This document shows, in pieces, positions 17,769 through 26,510 of a stretch of 64,000 bases of DNA (its first letter is position 1; every line of letters starts with the position of its first letter). The notes beneath the pieces are model-generated. The model had not been told where the DNA came from and ran no database searches. It saw only the letters and a list, made by a program, of their open reading frames with translations. A program made the translations under genes and the position numbers. This stretch comes from CALZIK01 sp945787635. Its GTDB lineage: Bacteria > Acidobacteriota > Thermoanaerobaculia > Multivoradales > JAHEKO01. The stretch lies in contig CAMYNM010000001.1 in NCBI GenBank assembly GCA_947259725.1, positions 558,001-622,000 of the forward strand. The letters are read 5' to 3'.

Positions 17769-17922
17769 CAATTCCCTCGAGGGTGTTCGCTTGGCAGCGG
17801 TCGTCGGATGCACGTGGCGAAAGGCCGGTTTCGAGGTCGCTCCGTGAACTCCGACGCCTGCGGGATTGTATCGGTGGTGAGATTGGAGCCGCAACCCGAG
17901 GGTTCGGCGCCACCGCAGTCAG

Positions 17923-19053
17923 TCAGCTCTCGGATCTATCCGCTCCGGGGCGGCCGCCGGAAGATGGCGTGATCAGATCCGGCCCGAGCTCCTCCACCCG
18001 AGTGGCGCCGCACAGCCCCATGACGGCATCCAGCTCGCGACGGAGGATCTCGAGTACCGCCTCGACGCCGGCCTGGCCATCGACCGCCAGCCCCCATAGC
18101 GCCGGCCGGCCAATGGCGACGGCTCGGGCTCCCAGAGCCAGGGCCTTGACCACGTCCGAGCCACGCCGGATGCCGCCATCGAGATGCACCTCGATGCGAC
18201 CGTCGACCGCCTCACACACCCCCGCCAGCACCTCGATGGTCGCGGGCGCGGTGTCTACCTGTCGCCCGCCGTGGTTCGAGACAATGATCCCGTCAACGCC
18301 GTGCTCGACCGCCAGACGCGCGTCTTCGGGATGGACGATTCCCTTGATGAGGAGCGGCAACCGGCTGACCGATCGAACCCACTCGAGGTCCGCCCAGGAC
18401 AGCGAGGCATCGAACATCGAGGCGACGTAGGCGGCGAGGCCCGATCCGGCGACATCGGCCGGAAAGTCCTCTTTGTCCGCGAAGAGGTTGCTCATCCTCA
18501 ATCCGTCGGGCAGCCGAAACCGATTCCGGGCGTCCCGTTCGCGCTCTCCCCAGACCTGGGCGTCGACCGTCAGCACGATCGCCCGACAGCCGGCGGCCGC
18601 GGCCCTTTCGATCAGCGCCCGGGTGGCCGCCCGGTCGCGATAGACGTAAAGCTGAAACCAGACCGGCGAGGTTGCGGCCGCGGTGATCGCCTCCACCGAG
18701 CGATTCGACAACGTGGACACGATCATGATCGTGCCGAAGCGGCCCGCAGCCCGCACCGTAGCGACTTCGCCCTCCGGATTCGCCATCGCTTGGAAAGCGG
18801 TCGGAGCCACAAGAATCGGAAGATTGATCTTCGAGCCGAGAACCGTGGTGCCGAGATCGCGCTCGGAGACGTCCCGCAAGACCCGGTAGTTCAGAGAAAT
18901 CCGGTCGAACGCCCGGTGGTTCTCTCTGAGGGTGATCTCGTCCCAAGATCCGCCGGCGTAGTAGTCGTAGACCGGCCGATCCAGCCTGCGCTCGGCCTCG
19001 CGCTCGTAGTCGTCGAGGTTGAGCAGTCCCGGCGGCATCCGCTCGGGGCTCAC
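17923..19053 (-). CDS. FMN-dependent alpha-hydroxy-acid oxidase/dehydrogenase (LldD/glycolate oxidase family)
   Basis: 376 residues of the family that oxidises L-2-hydroxy acids (lactate, glycolate, mandelate) using FMN. Visible motifs are YDYYAGGSWDEITLREN near residue 28, PILVAPTAF, WFQLYVYRDR, the Lys of LPLLIKGI, and the active-site His/Arg in GIIVSNHGGRQVDTAPATIE, then LDGGIRRGSDVVKALALGA and AIGRPALWGLA (FMN phosphate site). The sequence does not decide lactate versus glycolate. The start overlaps the lipA stop by ATGA at 19053-19050, so it is translationally coupled to lipA. Confidence 0.9.
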   Translation of the reverse strand: MSPERMPPGLLNLDDYEREAERRLDRPVYDYYAGGSWDEITLRENHRAFDRISLNYRVLRDVSERDLGTTVLGSKINLPILVAPTAFQAMANPEGEVATVRAAGRFGTIMIVSTLSNRSVEAITAAATSPVWFQLYVYRDRAATRALIERAAAAGCRAIVLTVDAQVWGERERDARNRFRLPDGLRMSNLFADKEDFPADVAGSGLAAYVASMFDASLSWADLEWVRSVSRLPLLIKGIVHPEDARLAVEHGVDGIIVSNHGGRQVDTAPATIEVLAGVCEAVDGRIEVHLDGGIRRGSDVVKALALGARAVAIGRPALWGLAVDGQAGVEAVLEILRRELDAVMGLCGATRVEELGPDLITPSSGGRPGADRSES

Positions 19054-20072
19054 TGGCTCGTGGCGGGGCTCGCGGCGCCGTCGGCGCCGGCCACGTGCTT
19101 GTGCGCGTGATAGCTGCTGCGCACCAGGGGGCCGGATTCGCAGTGCCTAAAGCCCAGACCCATGGCGTGCTCTCGATAGGCCGCGAACTCGTCCGGATGC
19201 ACCCAGCGATCGACTTCTAGATGCTTGGCCGTCGGTTGCATGTACTGGCCAATGGTCAGGATCTCGACCCCGGCCTGCCGGATGTCCGAGAGGGTCGCGA
19301 GCACTTCGCCCGGAGTCTCGCCGATGCCGACCATGATCCCGGTCTTGACCCGGCCGCGGTAGCCGCCTCGATCGCGGCAACGAGCAGCACTCGAGAGCAG
19401 ATCCAGGGAGCGCCGGTAGCTGCTCCCTGGCCGCGCCGAACGGTACATCCTCGGCACGGTCTCGACATTGTGCGAAAAGACCTCCGGGCCTTCCGCCAGC
19501 ACGACATCGAGCGCGTCGGGAACACCTCGAAAGTCGGGCGTCAGAACCTCGACGGCGGTACCGGCTGGATCGGCGTGGATCGCGCGAATCACATCCGCGA
19601 AGTGCCCCGCGCCGCCATCGGCCAGATCGTCCCGGTCCACCGATGTGATCACCGCGTGCCGAATTCCCATCACTCTTACCGCTTTGGCAACGTGAGCCGG
19701 TTCATCGGGATCCACGCCCGGGCTGGGTCGGCCGGTCGTCACCGAGCAGAACCCGCAGCTCCGAGTGCAGACATCACCGAGAATCATGAACGTCGCGGTG
19801 CCGTGCTCGCCCCAACATTCGTAGATGTTGGGACAGCGTGCCTCTTGGCAGACCGTGTTGAGGTTCAGGCCCTCCACCAGCCTCCGGACATCGTGGTAGG
19901 TCTCGGGAGTCGATAGCCGGATCCGAAGCCACGGCGGCCGGGGGCCGCGCACGGCTTCGCGCCCCGACGCCCGAGTCGACACTTCGGCGCCTATCTGAAC
20001 CAGTCCGTCCATCTGACTCTCGAGTTTATCGCGACGTCCGGCGGCTGCGGGAAAGCCCTGTCCGTCGCTCAT
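19050..20072 (-). CDS. lipA: Lipoyl synthase
   Basis: 340 residues. LipA is a radical-SAM enzyme that inserts two sulfurs into protein-bound octanoyl chains. The auxiliary cluster motif CxxxxCxxxxxC is CQEARCPNIYEC near residue 76, and the radical-SAM CxxxCxxC is CTRSCGFC near residue 106. The C-terminal RSSYHA holds the Arg-Ser-Ser-Tyr motif whose Ser ligates the auxiliary cluster. The first 45 residues are variable, and an internal ATG at about residue 21 could be the real start. The gene follows rtcB by 33 nt and lies two genes downstream of lipB, so both steps of lipoate assembly are in this run. Confidence 0.96.
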   Translation of the reverse strand: MSDGQGFPAAAGRRDKLESQMDGLVQIGAEVSTRASGREAVRGPRPPWLRIRLSTPETYHDVRRLVEGLNLNTVCQEARCPNIYECWGEHGTATFMILGDVCTRSCGFCSVTTGRPSPGVDPDEPAHVAKAVRVMGIRHAVITSVDRDDLADGGAGHFADVIRAIHADPAGTAVEVLTPDFRGVPDALDVVLAEGPEVFSHNVETVPRMYRSARPGSSYRRSLDLLSSAARCRDRGGYRGRVKTGIMVGIGETPGEVLATLSDIRQAGVEILTIGQYMQPTAKHLEVDRWVHPDEFAAYREHAMGLGFRHCESGPLVRSSYHAHKHVAGADGAASPATSQ

Positions 20073-20105
20073 CGAGGCTCGAGCGGCTTCCTCTGGGCGG
20101 TCAGC

Positions 20106-21551
20106 TCAGCCCTTGATCACTGCGAGCGGGCGCAAACGGGCGACGATCTTGCTCAAACCGGCCGCCGCTACCACCGCCACCACTTCGGCCACATCCTTGT
20201 ACGCCTCAGGCATTTCCTCGGCCACCGTGCCCATGCCGGCCGCCCGTATGGCCACCCCGCGCTCCGCCAACTCGCCGAGCAGATCGCGCCCGCGAGCCGC
20301 CTGCTTGGCCTTCTTGCGGCTCAACCGGCGCCCGGCCCCGTGGCAGGTCGAGCCGAAGGTCTGGCGGTACGCCAGCTCGGTGCCGACCAGGACGAACGAG
20401 TAGCGGCCCATGTCCCCGGGAATCAGGACCGGCTGGCCGAAATCGCGGTACGGCGCCGGTGTCGCCTCGTGACCGGGAGGATAGGCTCGAGTCGCACCTT
20501 TTCGGTGCACGCACACCCGCCGGCGGCGGCCGTCGATCTCGAACGTCTCGAACTTCGCGATGTTGTGGCACACGTCGTAGACGACGTGGGCTTCGGCACC
20601 GGCAAACACCCGCTCGAGAGATCGCCGAGTCAACTCGGTCATTACTTGCCGGTTGCCGAAGGCGAAGTTGGCCGCAGCCGACATCGCCCCCAGGTAGCTG
20701 CGCCCGGCGTCGGAGGACAGCGGCGCGCAACACAGCTGACGGTCGGGCAACCGGATGCCGTGACGACTCGCGGCTTCGAGCATCGACTTGAGATAGTCCG
20801 TGCAGACCTGATGACCTAGACCGCGCGAGCCGGTGTGGAGGGTCACGGTGACCCGGCCCAATGCCAGCCCGAGCGCGGCGGCGGCCTTCTCGTCGAGGAC
20901 TTGATCGACGAACTGCACCTCGGCGAAGTGATTCCCGGACCCGAGCGTGCCGAGCTGTGCGCGCCCCCGTTCGAGCGCCCGTGCGGACACCAGCTCCGGC
21001 CGGGCGGCTTCGATGCACCCGCTCTCCTCCAGCATCTCGAGGTCGCCGGTCGAACCCCAGCCCCGCTCGACCGCCCAACGCGCGCCGCCGGCCAGGACAC
21101 CTCGGATGTCCTTCGGCGCCAGCCGGAATCGCCGGTGAGCCGCGCCGACCCCTGTCGGTATCGTTCGAAACAAGTCTTCGACGAGGCGATCTCGCCGGCT
21201 CTCCACATCCTCGCGAGCCAGGTTTGTGCGCAGCAGCCGGACGCCGCAGTTGATGTCGTAGCCGACACCACCCGGGGAAATGACGCCATGATCAGCGTCA
21301 AAGGCGGCGACTCCGCCGATCGGGAACCCGTACCCCCAGTGAATGTCCGGCATCGCCAACGACGCGCCCACGATGCCCGGCAGGTGGGCCACGTTCGCGA
21401 CCTGCTCGAGCGCGGGATCGCCGCGCAGATCCTCGATCATCTCGGGGCTCGAATAGACGATGCCATCGACGCGCATGCCCCCGGTTCGGGGCAGACGCCA
21501 ACGGCAGTCGTCTATTCGCTCGAGCCGAATTGGAGTTTTCTGCCGCGGCAT
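20106..21551 (-). CDS. rtcB: RNA-splicing ligase RtcB
   Basis: 481 residues from the ATG at 21551, which shares its A with the archease TGA stop (TGATG). RtcB joins 2',3'-cyclic phosphate or 3'-phosphate ends to 5'-OH ends using GTP and Mn2+ in RNA repair or tRNA splicing. Motifs: GGVGYDINCGVRLLRTN (Asp and Cys metal ligands), GTLGSGNHFAEVQ, HTGSRGLGHQV, NFAFGNRQ, VCHNIAKFE, and VHRKGATRAYPPG, which includes the guanylylated-His region downstream in the family. The frame is open far upstream but that extension is out of the family and overlaps archease. It is paired directly with its activator archease. Confidence 0.96.
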   Translation of the reverse strand: MPRQKTPIRLERIDDCRWRLPRTGGMRVDGIVYSSPEMIEDLRGDPALEQVANVAHLPGIVGASLAMPDIHWGYGFPIGGVAAFDADHGVISPGGVGYDINCGVRLLRTNLAREDVESRRDRLVEDLFRTIPTGVGAAHRRFRLAPKDIRGVLAGGARWAVERGWGSTGDLEMLEESGCIEAARPELVSARALERGRAQLGTLGSGNHFAEVQFVDQVLDEKAAAALGLALGRVTVTLHTGSRGLGHQVCTDYLKSMLEAASRHGIRLPDRQLCCAPLSSDAGRSYLGAMSAAANFAFGNRQVMTELTRRSLERVFAGAEAHVVYDVCHNIAKFETFEIDGRRRRVCVHRKGATRAYPPGHEATPAPYRDFGQPVLIPGDMGRYSFVLVGTELAYRQTFGSTCHGAGRRLSRKKAKQAARGRDLLGELAERGVAIRAAGMGTVAEEMPEAYKDVAEVVAVVAAAGLSKIVARLRPLAVIKG

Positions 21552-21973
21552 CAGATGTCGAACACCACTCGACCTCGCCAACCCGCACCGGTCTCGACGA
21601 GCTCGAGCCCGTGGTAGGTAACGCCCTTGATTGGGACTTTGAGACCGTGTCTTTGGACGTCGTAGCGCTCTCCGCGAAGAATCGCATCCAACCGCCAGGA
21701 TCCGTCGGCCTTCGCGAGGTTCACATCCGCCTCGGCGAAGACCCTGCCCCGCACCTCGAACTCGTAGAGTAGCTCCTCGAGAAACGTCACCAGAAGCAGG
21801 TCCAAAGCACCGGCGGCGCACACGACCCTCGCCGTCTCCCGCGGCTCGACCGCAGATAAGTCAACCACCGTTTGGGTCAGCGCCCGTACCGCTTCGACGA
21901 AAATCTCCGACAGGCTACCCGCCCATAGCTCGATGCCGGTGTCGGCTGTGTGGCTCAGCCAGCCGAAGCCCAT
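21551..21973 (-). CDS. Archease
   Basis: 140 residues from the ATG at 21973. The N terminus WLSHTADTGIELWAGSLSEIF is the archease signature, with the Asp of HTADTG as a conserved metal ligand, and the C terminus ends in KGVTYHGLELVETGAGWRGRVVFDI, the other conserved part (KAVTYH.L.......W...VVFDI). Archease stimulates RtcB guanylylation and turnover and broadens its NTP use. The start lies inside the end of lipB (19 bp overlap) and the stop overlaps the rtcB start, so the two are translationally coupled. The in-frame extension to 22123 lies wholly within lipB and is rejected. Confidence 0.93.
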   Translation of the reverse strand: MGFGWLSHTADTGIELWAGSLSEIFVEAVRALTQTVVDLSAVEPRETARVVCAAGALDLLLVTFLEELLYEFEVRGRVFAEADVNLAKADGSWRLDAILRGERYDVQRHGLKVPIKGVTYHGLELVETGAGWRGRVVFDI

Positions 21974-22665
21974 GAGCTGGCGACCCCGGCCGCCGCGGAC
22001 TCGAGAGTGGTTTGAAAGACCGCAGCGAACTCGCGCGCGCAGACGCGAGCGACGTCTTCGAGGCCCGGAGAGATTCCCTTTTCCAGGGCTATCGAGGTCA
22101 TCCGGACGCTTTCCAACCCGCAAGGGACGATGCCGTCGAAATGCGCCAGGTCCGTGGCCACATTGAGCGCAAAGCCGTGGGTCGTCACCCAGCGGCTCAA
22201 GTGGATCCCGATCGACGCGATCTTGGCCGATCCGACCCAGACCCCTATCTCGGCGGTCTCGGCGCCGCCCCTGCCCTCAATGCCATAGCTGGCCAGCGTT
22301 CGCACCAGTACCGTCTGGAGATGACGCACATATCGACGGACATCGCGCCGATCCGGGTTCAGATTCAGAATCGGATAGCCGACGAGCTGGCCCGGACCGT
22401 GGTAGGTGACCTGCCCGCCGCGATCACTCTCCTCCACGTCGATACCCAGGTTCTGCCTTGCTACGTCATCGAGCAGCAGATCGTCCCGGCGGGCAGAGCG
22501 ACCGAGCGTATAGACCGGAGAGTGCTCGAGCATCAGGAGATGGTCGACCTCCGATCCGGCCTGCACCGCGGCTCGCACCCGTTCCTGCAACGCAACGCCC
22601 TCACCGTAGCTCAACCGGCCCAAGAAAGCCCACTTCAGAGGCCTTGCCGACGCTGCCTTGTTCAC
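21955..22665 (-). CDS. lipB: Octanoyl-[acyl-carrier-protein]-protein N-octanoyltransferase
   Basis: 236 residues if the GTG at 22665 is the start (GGGGAG lies 12 nt upstream); a TTG at 22728 would add 21 residues of poor character. LipB moves octanoyl from ACP to lipoyl-domain lysines. The family signatures are LEHSPVYTLGR, RGGQVTYHGPGQLVGYPI, the catalytic Lys in SAKIASIGIHLSRWVTTHGFALNV, and the catalytic Cys in GIVPCGLE. It opens the lipB-archease-rtcB-lipA-oxidase run and would modify the E2 protein encoded 3.5 kb away. Confidence 0.94.
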   Translation of the reverse strand: MNKAASARPLKWAFLGRLSYGEGVALQERVRAAVQAGSEVDHLLMLEHSPVYTLGRSARRDDLLLDDVARQNLGIDVEESDRGGQVTYHGPGQLVGYPILNLNPDRRDVRRYVRHLQTVLVRTLASYGIEGRGGAETAEIGVWVGSAKIASIGIHLSRWVTTHGFALNVATDLAHFDGIVPCGLESVRMTSIALEKGISPGLEDVARVCAREFAAVFQTTLESAAAGVASSWASAG

Positions 22666-22798
22666 CCTTTCATTGTACTCCCCGGAAAAACTCAGAAAGT
22701 TTGTCCGAAATCGAGACTCGGGCGGCAACTCACAGGTAGAGGCGGACGAATCAGGTCACTGGAGGCCAGTTCGAGCCGTCTTTGACAGGGGTTCCACC

Positions 22799-23029
22799 AT
22801 GAAAAGCCTCCGCAACAACCGCCGCATCCTGGGAGCGATCCTGCTGACGTTGGTCTGCTTCGTCGTCCCCGCCGCACCTGCCGCCGCCTTCGATCGGGGC
22901 GCGACCATCGACGAACAGATTGAGGGCCGCGTGTCCCGATTCATCAGACTCTTCGACAGCAGTCTCGCGAACCTCCTCCAAAAGCTCGGAGTCACCTGGG
23001 CTGCCGACGGGCCTCATATCGAAGACTGA
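22799..23029 (+). CDS. Small secreted protein of unknown function
   Basis: 76 residues from the ATG at 22799, with AGGGG about 8 nt upstream. The N terminus is a clear signal peptide (MKSLRNNRRILGAILLTLVC, then FVVPAAPAAAF) with a likely cleavage after AAA. The mature part is only about 45 residues, amphipathic (GRVSRFIRLFDSSLANLLQKLG) and ends in acidic residues. It precedes the sigma factor and is followed by a strong hairpin. I do not recognise the family. Confidence 0.6.
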   Translation: MKSLRNNRRILGAILLTLVCFVVPAAPAAAFDRGATIDEQIEGRVSRFIRLFDSSLANLLQKLGVTWAADGPHIED

Positions 23030-23054
23030 CGCCCCAACAGTACGAAATCCGCAA

Positions 23055-23095
23055 GAAGCTGCGCGGGCGAGCCGTGTCTCGGCCCGTGCAGCTTC
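23055..23095 (+). terminator. Hairpin, probable transcription terminator of the small secreted protein gene
   Basis: GAAGCTGC-g-CGGGC pairs with GCCCG-t-GCAGCTTC, 13 pairs around one mismatch and a 13-nt loop. It lies 26 nt after the stop at 23029. No T-tract follows. A second perfect 6-bp hairpin, GTGTCC-gtt-GGACAC, lies at 23098-23112 just before the sigma factor gene. Confidence 0.55.
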
Positions 23096-23158
23096 GTGTG
23101 TCCGTTGGACACGACCTCCTCCGAATGCTATCCTTAGCGGCAGTATTCCGGTGGCAGA

Positions 23159-23677
23159 ATGGATCTATCGACGGATCTCACGGACGCTCGCGCCAAGGAT
23201 CTCTTGGACCGATTCCGGATGGAATCCCGCGGTCTTCTGTCCCGCTTCCGCATTCCTGCCCAGGACGCAGAAGACCTGCTCCAGGACACCTTCCTACTCC
23301 TGCTCCGCAGGAGGCCTGAAGGGTCCGAGCCGGAGCGCTGGCTGCAGGGAGCGCTGCGCAACCGCTGTCTCGTGTACTGGCGCGAGCGTCGAAGGCAGTT
23401 TTACCGAGTCATGGACACGGCCTTGCTGGACGCGTTGGCCCAACCGACCCGGCCCAGCCAGGAGCACCGCGTCTTCCTCCACGACGTGCTGCGGCGGGTC
23501 GGTGAGCTGCCCGCAAACTGCCGAGCCCTGCTTTCGCTTCGGTACCGATCGGACTATCGACCCATCGAGCTAGCAGACCGTCTCGGCTACAGTCGCAATG
23601 GAATCTACAAGATCCTCGAGCGCTGCGTGGCGGCATTGAGCAAGAAACTCTTGGCGACACCCCGAGGGAGAGCCTGA
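23159..23677 (+). CDS. ECF-like RNA polymerase sigma factor
   Basis: 172 residues. Region 2 is seen as PAQDAEDLLQDTFLLLLRR (core-binding DAEDLLQDTF) followed by LQGALRNRCLVYWRERRR; region 4 is ELPANCRALLSLRYRSDYRPIELADRLGYSRNGIYKILERCVAAL (split here: the helix-turn-helix is IELADRLGYSRNGIYKIL). The size and layout fit extracytoplasmic-function sigma factors. The start ATG at 23159 has no strong Shine-Dalgarno. The TPR protein gene starts 2 nt after the stop, and its N-terminal Cys/His motif makes it the candidate anti-sigma partner. Confidence 0.87.
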   Translation: MDLSTDLTDARAKDLLDRFRMESRGLLSRFRIPAQDAEDLLQDTFLLLLRRRPEGSEPERWLQGALRNRCLVYWRERRRQFYRVMDTALLDALAQPTRPSQEHRVFLHDVLRRVGELPANCRALLSLRYRSDYRPIELADRLGYSRNGIYKILERCVAALSKKLLATPRGRA

Positions 23678-23678
23678 T

Positions 23679-25049
23679 ATGCACCCTTCTACCACCAGCC
23701 TCGAACGGTTCATGTCTGGAGACCTCTCGCCGATCGAGAATCGGGACATCGTTCGCCACCTGGTCGCAGGCTGCTCGAGCTGTACCGAAGAGACGACTCG
23801 CCTCTGGGACGTCGTGATCACCGGCCGGAGCGCTCCGGTGCCACCGCCTGAAGCCTATGAGCGGGCTTTCGACCGTGCACGCGAGAAGGCAGCTGCCACC
23901 TATAGCCAACTGTTGCGCGAGAAGGACGCCGCCGCGGCCCGCTGTCTCGAGCTGCTGCGTCTCGCTCCACAGCAACAACAGATGCTGGTTCGCAACAACC
24001 CGAGCTTTCAGACCCTGTCCTTGTGCGACGCGGTCCTCACCAGCCTCGAAGACACTCTCTTCGACGACGCCGCGGCCGCCGTCAATCTGGCCAACGTCGC
24101 TCAGCAGATCGCCGAGCATCTCGAGGTGTCGGTGTACGGCGCCGCCAACATAGCGGACGCCAAGGCGCGAGCCAGCACGCTTGCGGCCAGAGCCTTTCGC
24201 GAAACCTCCGACTACGAAGCCGCGGAGCGAGCCCTCAGAACGGCCCGAGCACACCTCGACGAAGGCACCGGCGATCCGACCGAAAAGGCAAAGTTCCTCA
24301 GCTCGCTCGGCAGCCTGCTCACAGCCAGACGGCGCAGCCACGAAGCCCTCAAGGTGTACGACGAGCTCGAGACCCTCCACTCGAAGCTTGGAGACCGGCA
24401 TATGGTGGGCCGAGTCCAGCTCAAGAAGGCCTTCACTCACGCCAAGCTTCAGGAGCCCGAAGCCGTGATCGAGCTGCTTCACCGGTCGATCGAACTGCTG
24501 GATCCAGCCCGCGACCCACGGCGGCAGACCATCGCCCTCCACAACCTCGTGCTGGCTCTGGTCGAGTCGGGTCGGCCCGAGGAAGCGAAGCAGCACATTG
24601 ACGAGCTTCGCAGATTGCACACCGAACAGGGTGGCCATCTCAACCAGGTCCGATTTCGCTGGCTCGAAGGCCGTCTTGCCTATGCGCTAGGCGAGTCGAA
24701 TACCGCCGAAGACTGTTTCGCCACGGCCCGCACCGAGTTCATCGAGCTCGAGATCGGAATCGACGTCGCGCTCGCCTCGCTGGATCTTGCGCAGGTTTTG
24801 TTCGACCGCGGCGACCTCGACCAGGCGCAGGAGCGCCTCACCGAAGCGATTCCGATCCTGCAGGCCCTGGGCGTCCAACCCGAGGCCAGAGCCGCCCTCG
24901 CGTTCCTCGGACAAGCACTCCAGGTCCGAGCCGCGGGCGCCAAATTGATTCGCAGGACCGCGGCTTTTGTCCGGAGGGTCCAAGTCGATCCCTCGGCGCG
25001 CTTTCGTCCCGAGGAGATCCTCTCCGCGGACTCCGACGCTACCGTTTAG
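23679..25049 (+). CDS. TPR-repeat protein with N-terminal anti-sigma-like Cys/His motif
   Basis: 456 residues. The N terminus (1-50) has SLERFMSGDLSPIENRDIVRHL followed by VAGCSSC, an HxxxxCxxC arrangement close to the zinc-binding HxxxCxxC of ZAS anti-sigma domains. Residues ~100-430 are helical TPR-like repeats (AALRTARAHLDEGT-type, KFLSSLGSLLTARRRSHEALKVYDEL, LDLAQVLFDRGDLDQAQERLTEAIPIL). No transmembrane segment is seen, so it would be a soluble regulator. It is translationally close to the sigma factor (2 nt apart). The pairing resembles sigma/TPR regulatory genes in Acidobacteriota; direct partner binding is inferred. Confidence 0.78.
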   Translation: MHPSTTSLERFMSGDLSPIENRDIVRHLVAGCSSCTEETTRLWDVVITGRSAPVPPPEAYERAFDRAREKAAATYSQLLREKDAAAARCLELLRLAPQQQQMLVRNNPSFQTLSLCDAVLTSLEDTLFDDAAAAVNLANVAQQIAEHLEVSVYGAANIADAKARASTLAARAFRETSDYEAAERALRTARAHLDEGTGDPTEKAKFLSSLGSLLTARRRSHEALKVYDELETLHSKLGDRHMVGRVQLKKAFTHAKLQEPEAVIELLHRSIELLDPARDPRRQTIALHNLVLALVESGRPEEAKQHIDELRRLHTEQGGHLNQVRFRWLEGRLAYALGESNTAEDCFATARTEFIELEIGIDVALASLDLAQVLFDRGDLDQAQERLTEAIPILQALGVQPEARAALAFLGQALQVRAAGAKLIRRTAAFVRRVQVDPSARFRPEEILSADSDATV

Positions 25050-25082
25050 CTTGGGGACGCGCCCGCGCCCGCTTCTTTCGCG

Positions 25083-26471
25083 CTAGATGAACGGATCCAG
25101 CTCGCTCCAGTTCTCCTGGGTGAGCGTGCGCTTGACGTCGTTCATGAAGTGATCCGCGTCGGCGCCGTCCACCAGCCGGTGATCGTAGGTGATCGCAAAG
25201 TAGGACATCGGCTTGATCGCGATGATGTCGTTACCGTCGCGGTCGGTGTCCACGACCGGTCGCTTTTCGATGACGCCCAACCCCAGGATCGCCACCTGCG
25301 GCTGATTGATGATGGGCGTACCGAAGAGAGTGCCGAAGACGCCTGGATTCGTAACCGTGAAGGTTCCACCCTGGACTTCGTGCGGTTGCAGCTTCTTGCC
25401 GCGAGCGCGGGCCGCCAAGTCGTTCGCCTGCTTGGCGAGACCAACCAGGTTCAACTGGTCGGCATTTGGAATCACCGGGACGATCAAGCCCCAGTCGAGC
25501 GCCACCGCCATTCCAAGGTTGATGTCCTTCTTGAAAACAATATTGGTGCCGTCGATAGAGGCGTTGAGTTTGGGATTGGCCTTGAGTGCGCTCGCGACGG
25601 CCTTGAAGATGAACGGCATATAGGTCAACTTGGTGCCGTGGGCCTGCGCGAAACCTGCCTTGGCCTGATCGCGCGCTCGAGCCACTCGGGCCAGATCCAT
25701 GTGAAAAACGGTGGTGACGTGGGCCGAGGTGGCCTTGGAGTAGGTCATGTGCGCCGACGTGATCTGCCGGATCTTGGTCATCGGCACGATCTCGACATTC
25801 TCGCCCTCCCGGTAGGGAGAGATCGAGAAGGTGCCGGCATCTCGCGCGACGGCCGAGGACACCGCCGCCATCGGCGGCATCGCCTCCACTACCTGGGCCT
25901 CACGCGCCGGCGCAGCACCTCCCGGCGCCCCGGTCTCGGCGGGCGTCGGGGCGTCGCCCTCGAGATACTGCTCGAGGTCGCGTTTGGTGACTCGGCCGTG
26001 GATGCCGGTGCCTTTCACACTGGACAGCTCGATCCCGGCCTCGGTGGCCATCTTGCGAACCACCGGGCTCGAGAACTGTCGAACTCGATCGGTATCGGAG
26101 GCGACCGCTTGGCCCGCCGCCGAGTCGTCATCTCGGGTCTGGGCCTGCGACGAGTGCTCCTTGTCCGCCGGTGGCTCAGGCGCAACCGCGGGTGACGGAG
26201 CCGCCGGAGCGGCCGCTGGCGCGGGTGCCTCTCCGGGCGCTCCCAAGAGAGCCACGACTTCGTTCACCGGCACGGTCGCGCCTTCCTCGAATCTCACTTC
26301 GAGCAGAACGCCGTTCCCCGGGCTGGGAATTTCAGCGTCCACCTTGTCGGTCGATATCTCGAACAGCGGCTGGTCGCGCTCGACCTTGTCGCCGACTTTT
26401 ACCAGCCAGCGGGTGATCGTGCCTTCGGCGATCGACTCACCCATCTGCGGCATGATGACTTCGGTTGCCAT
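25083..26471 (-). CDS. 2-oxo acid dehydrogenase E2, dihydrolipoyl acyltransferase
   Basis: 462 residues with the full E2 layout. Residues 1-78 are a lipoyl domain with the lipoylated Lys in EISTDKVDAEIPSP (about residue 43). A Pro/Ala-rich linker follows (about 80-115), then an E3/E1-binding domain (SSPVVRKMATEAGIELSSVKGTG at about 133-170), a second linker, and a catalytic domain (about 225-462) ending with the HxxxDG active site TYDHRLVDGADADHF. The STDKVDAEIPSP and TAHMTYSKATSAH-type segments are nearer to 2-oxoglutarate or branched-chain E2s than to pyruvate E2s. No E1 gene is adjacent. The E3 gene lies upstream on the same strand, separated by the inverted-repeat element. Confidence 0.92.
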   Translation of the reverse strand: MATEVIMPQMGESIAEGTITRWLVKVGDKVERDQPLFEISTDKVDAEIPSPGNGVLLEVRFEEGATVPVNEVVALLGAPGEAPAPAAAPAAPSPAVAPEPPADKEHSSQAQTRDDDSAAGQAVASDTDRVRQFSSPVVRKMATEAGIELSSVKGTGIHGRVTKRDLEQYLEGDAPTPAETGAPGGAAPAREAQVVEAMPPMAAVSSAVARDAGTFSISPYREGENVEIVPMTKIRQITSAHMTYSKATSAHVTTVFHMDLARVARARDQAKAGFAQAHGTKLTYMPFIFKAVASALKANPKLNASIDGTNIVFKKDINLGMAVALDWGLIVPVIPNADQLNLVGLAKQANDLAARARGKKLQPHEVQGGTFTVTNPGVFGTLFGTPIINQPQVAILGLGVIEKRPVVDTDRDGNDIIAIKPMSYFAITYDHRLVDGADADHFMNDVKRTLTQENWSELDPFI

Positions 26472-26510
26472 ACGTTCTCCCTATCCTAAAGCTCTGTAAT
26501 CTTTCGAGTG

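Noticed and set aside
23409..24638. 409-residue minus-strand frame
   Set aside because: Antisense to the sigma/TPR genes; the sense genes have domain evidence and tight spacing.
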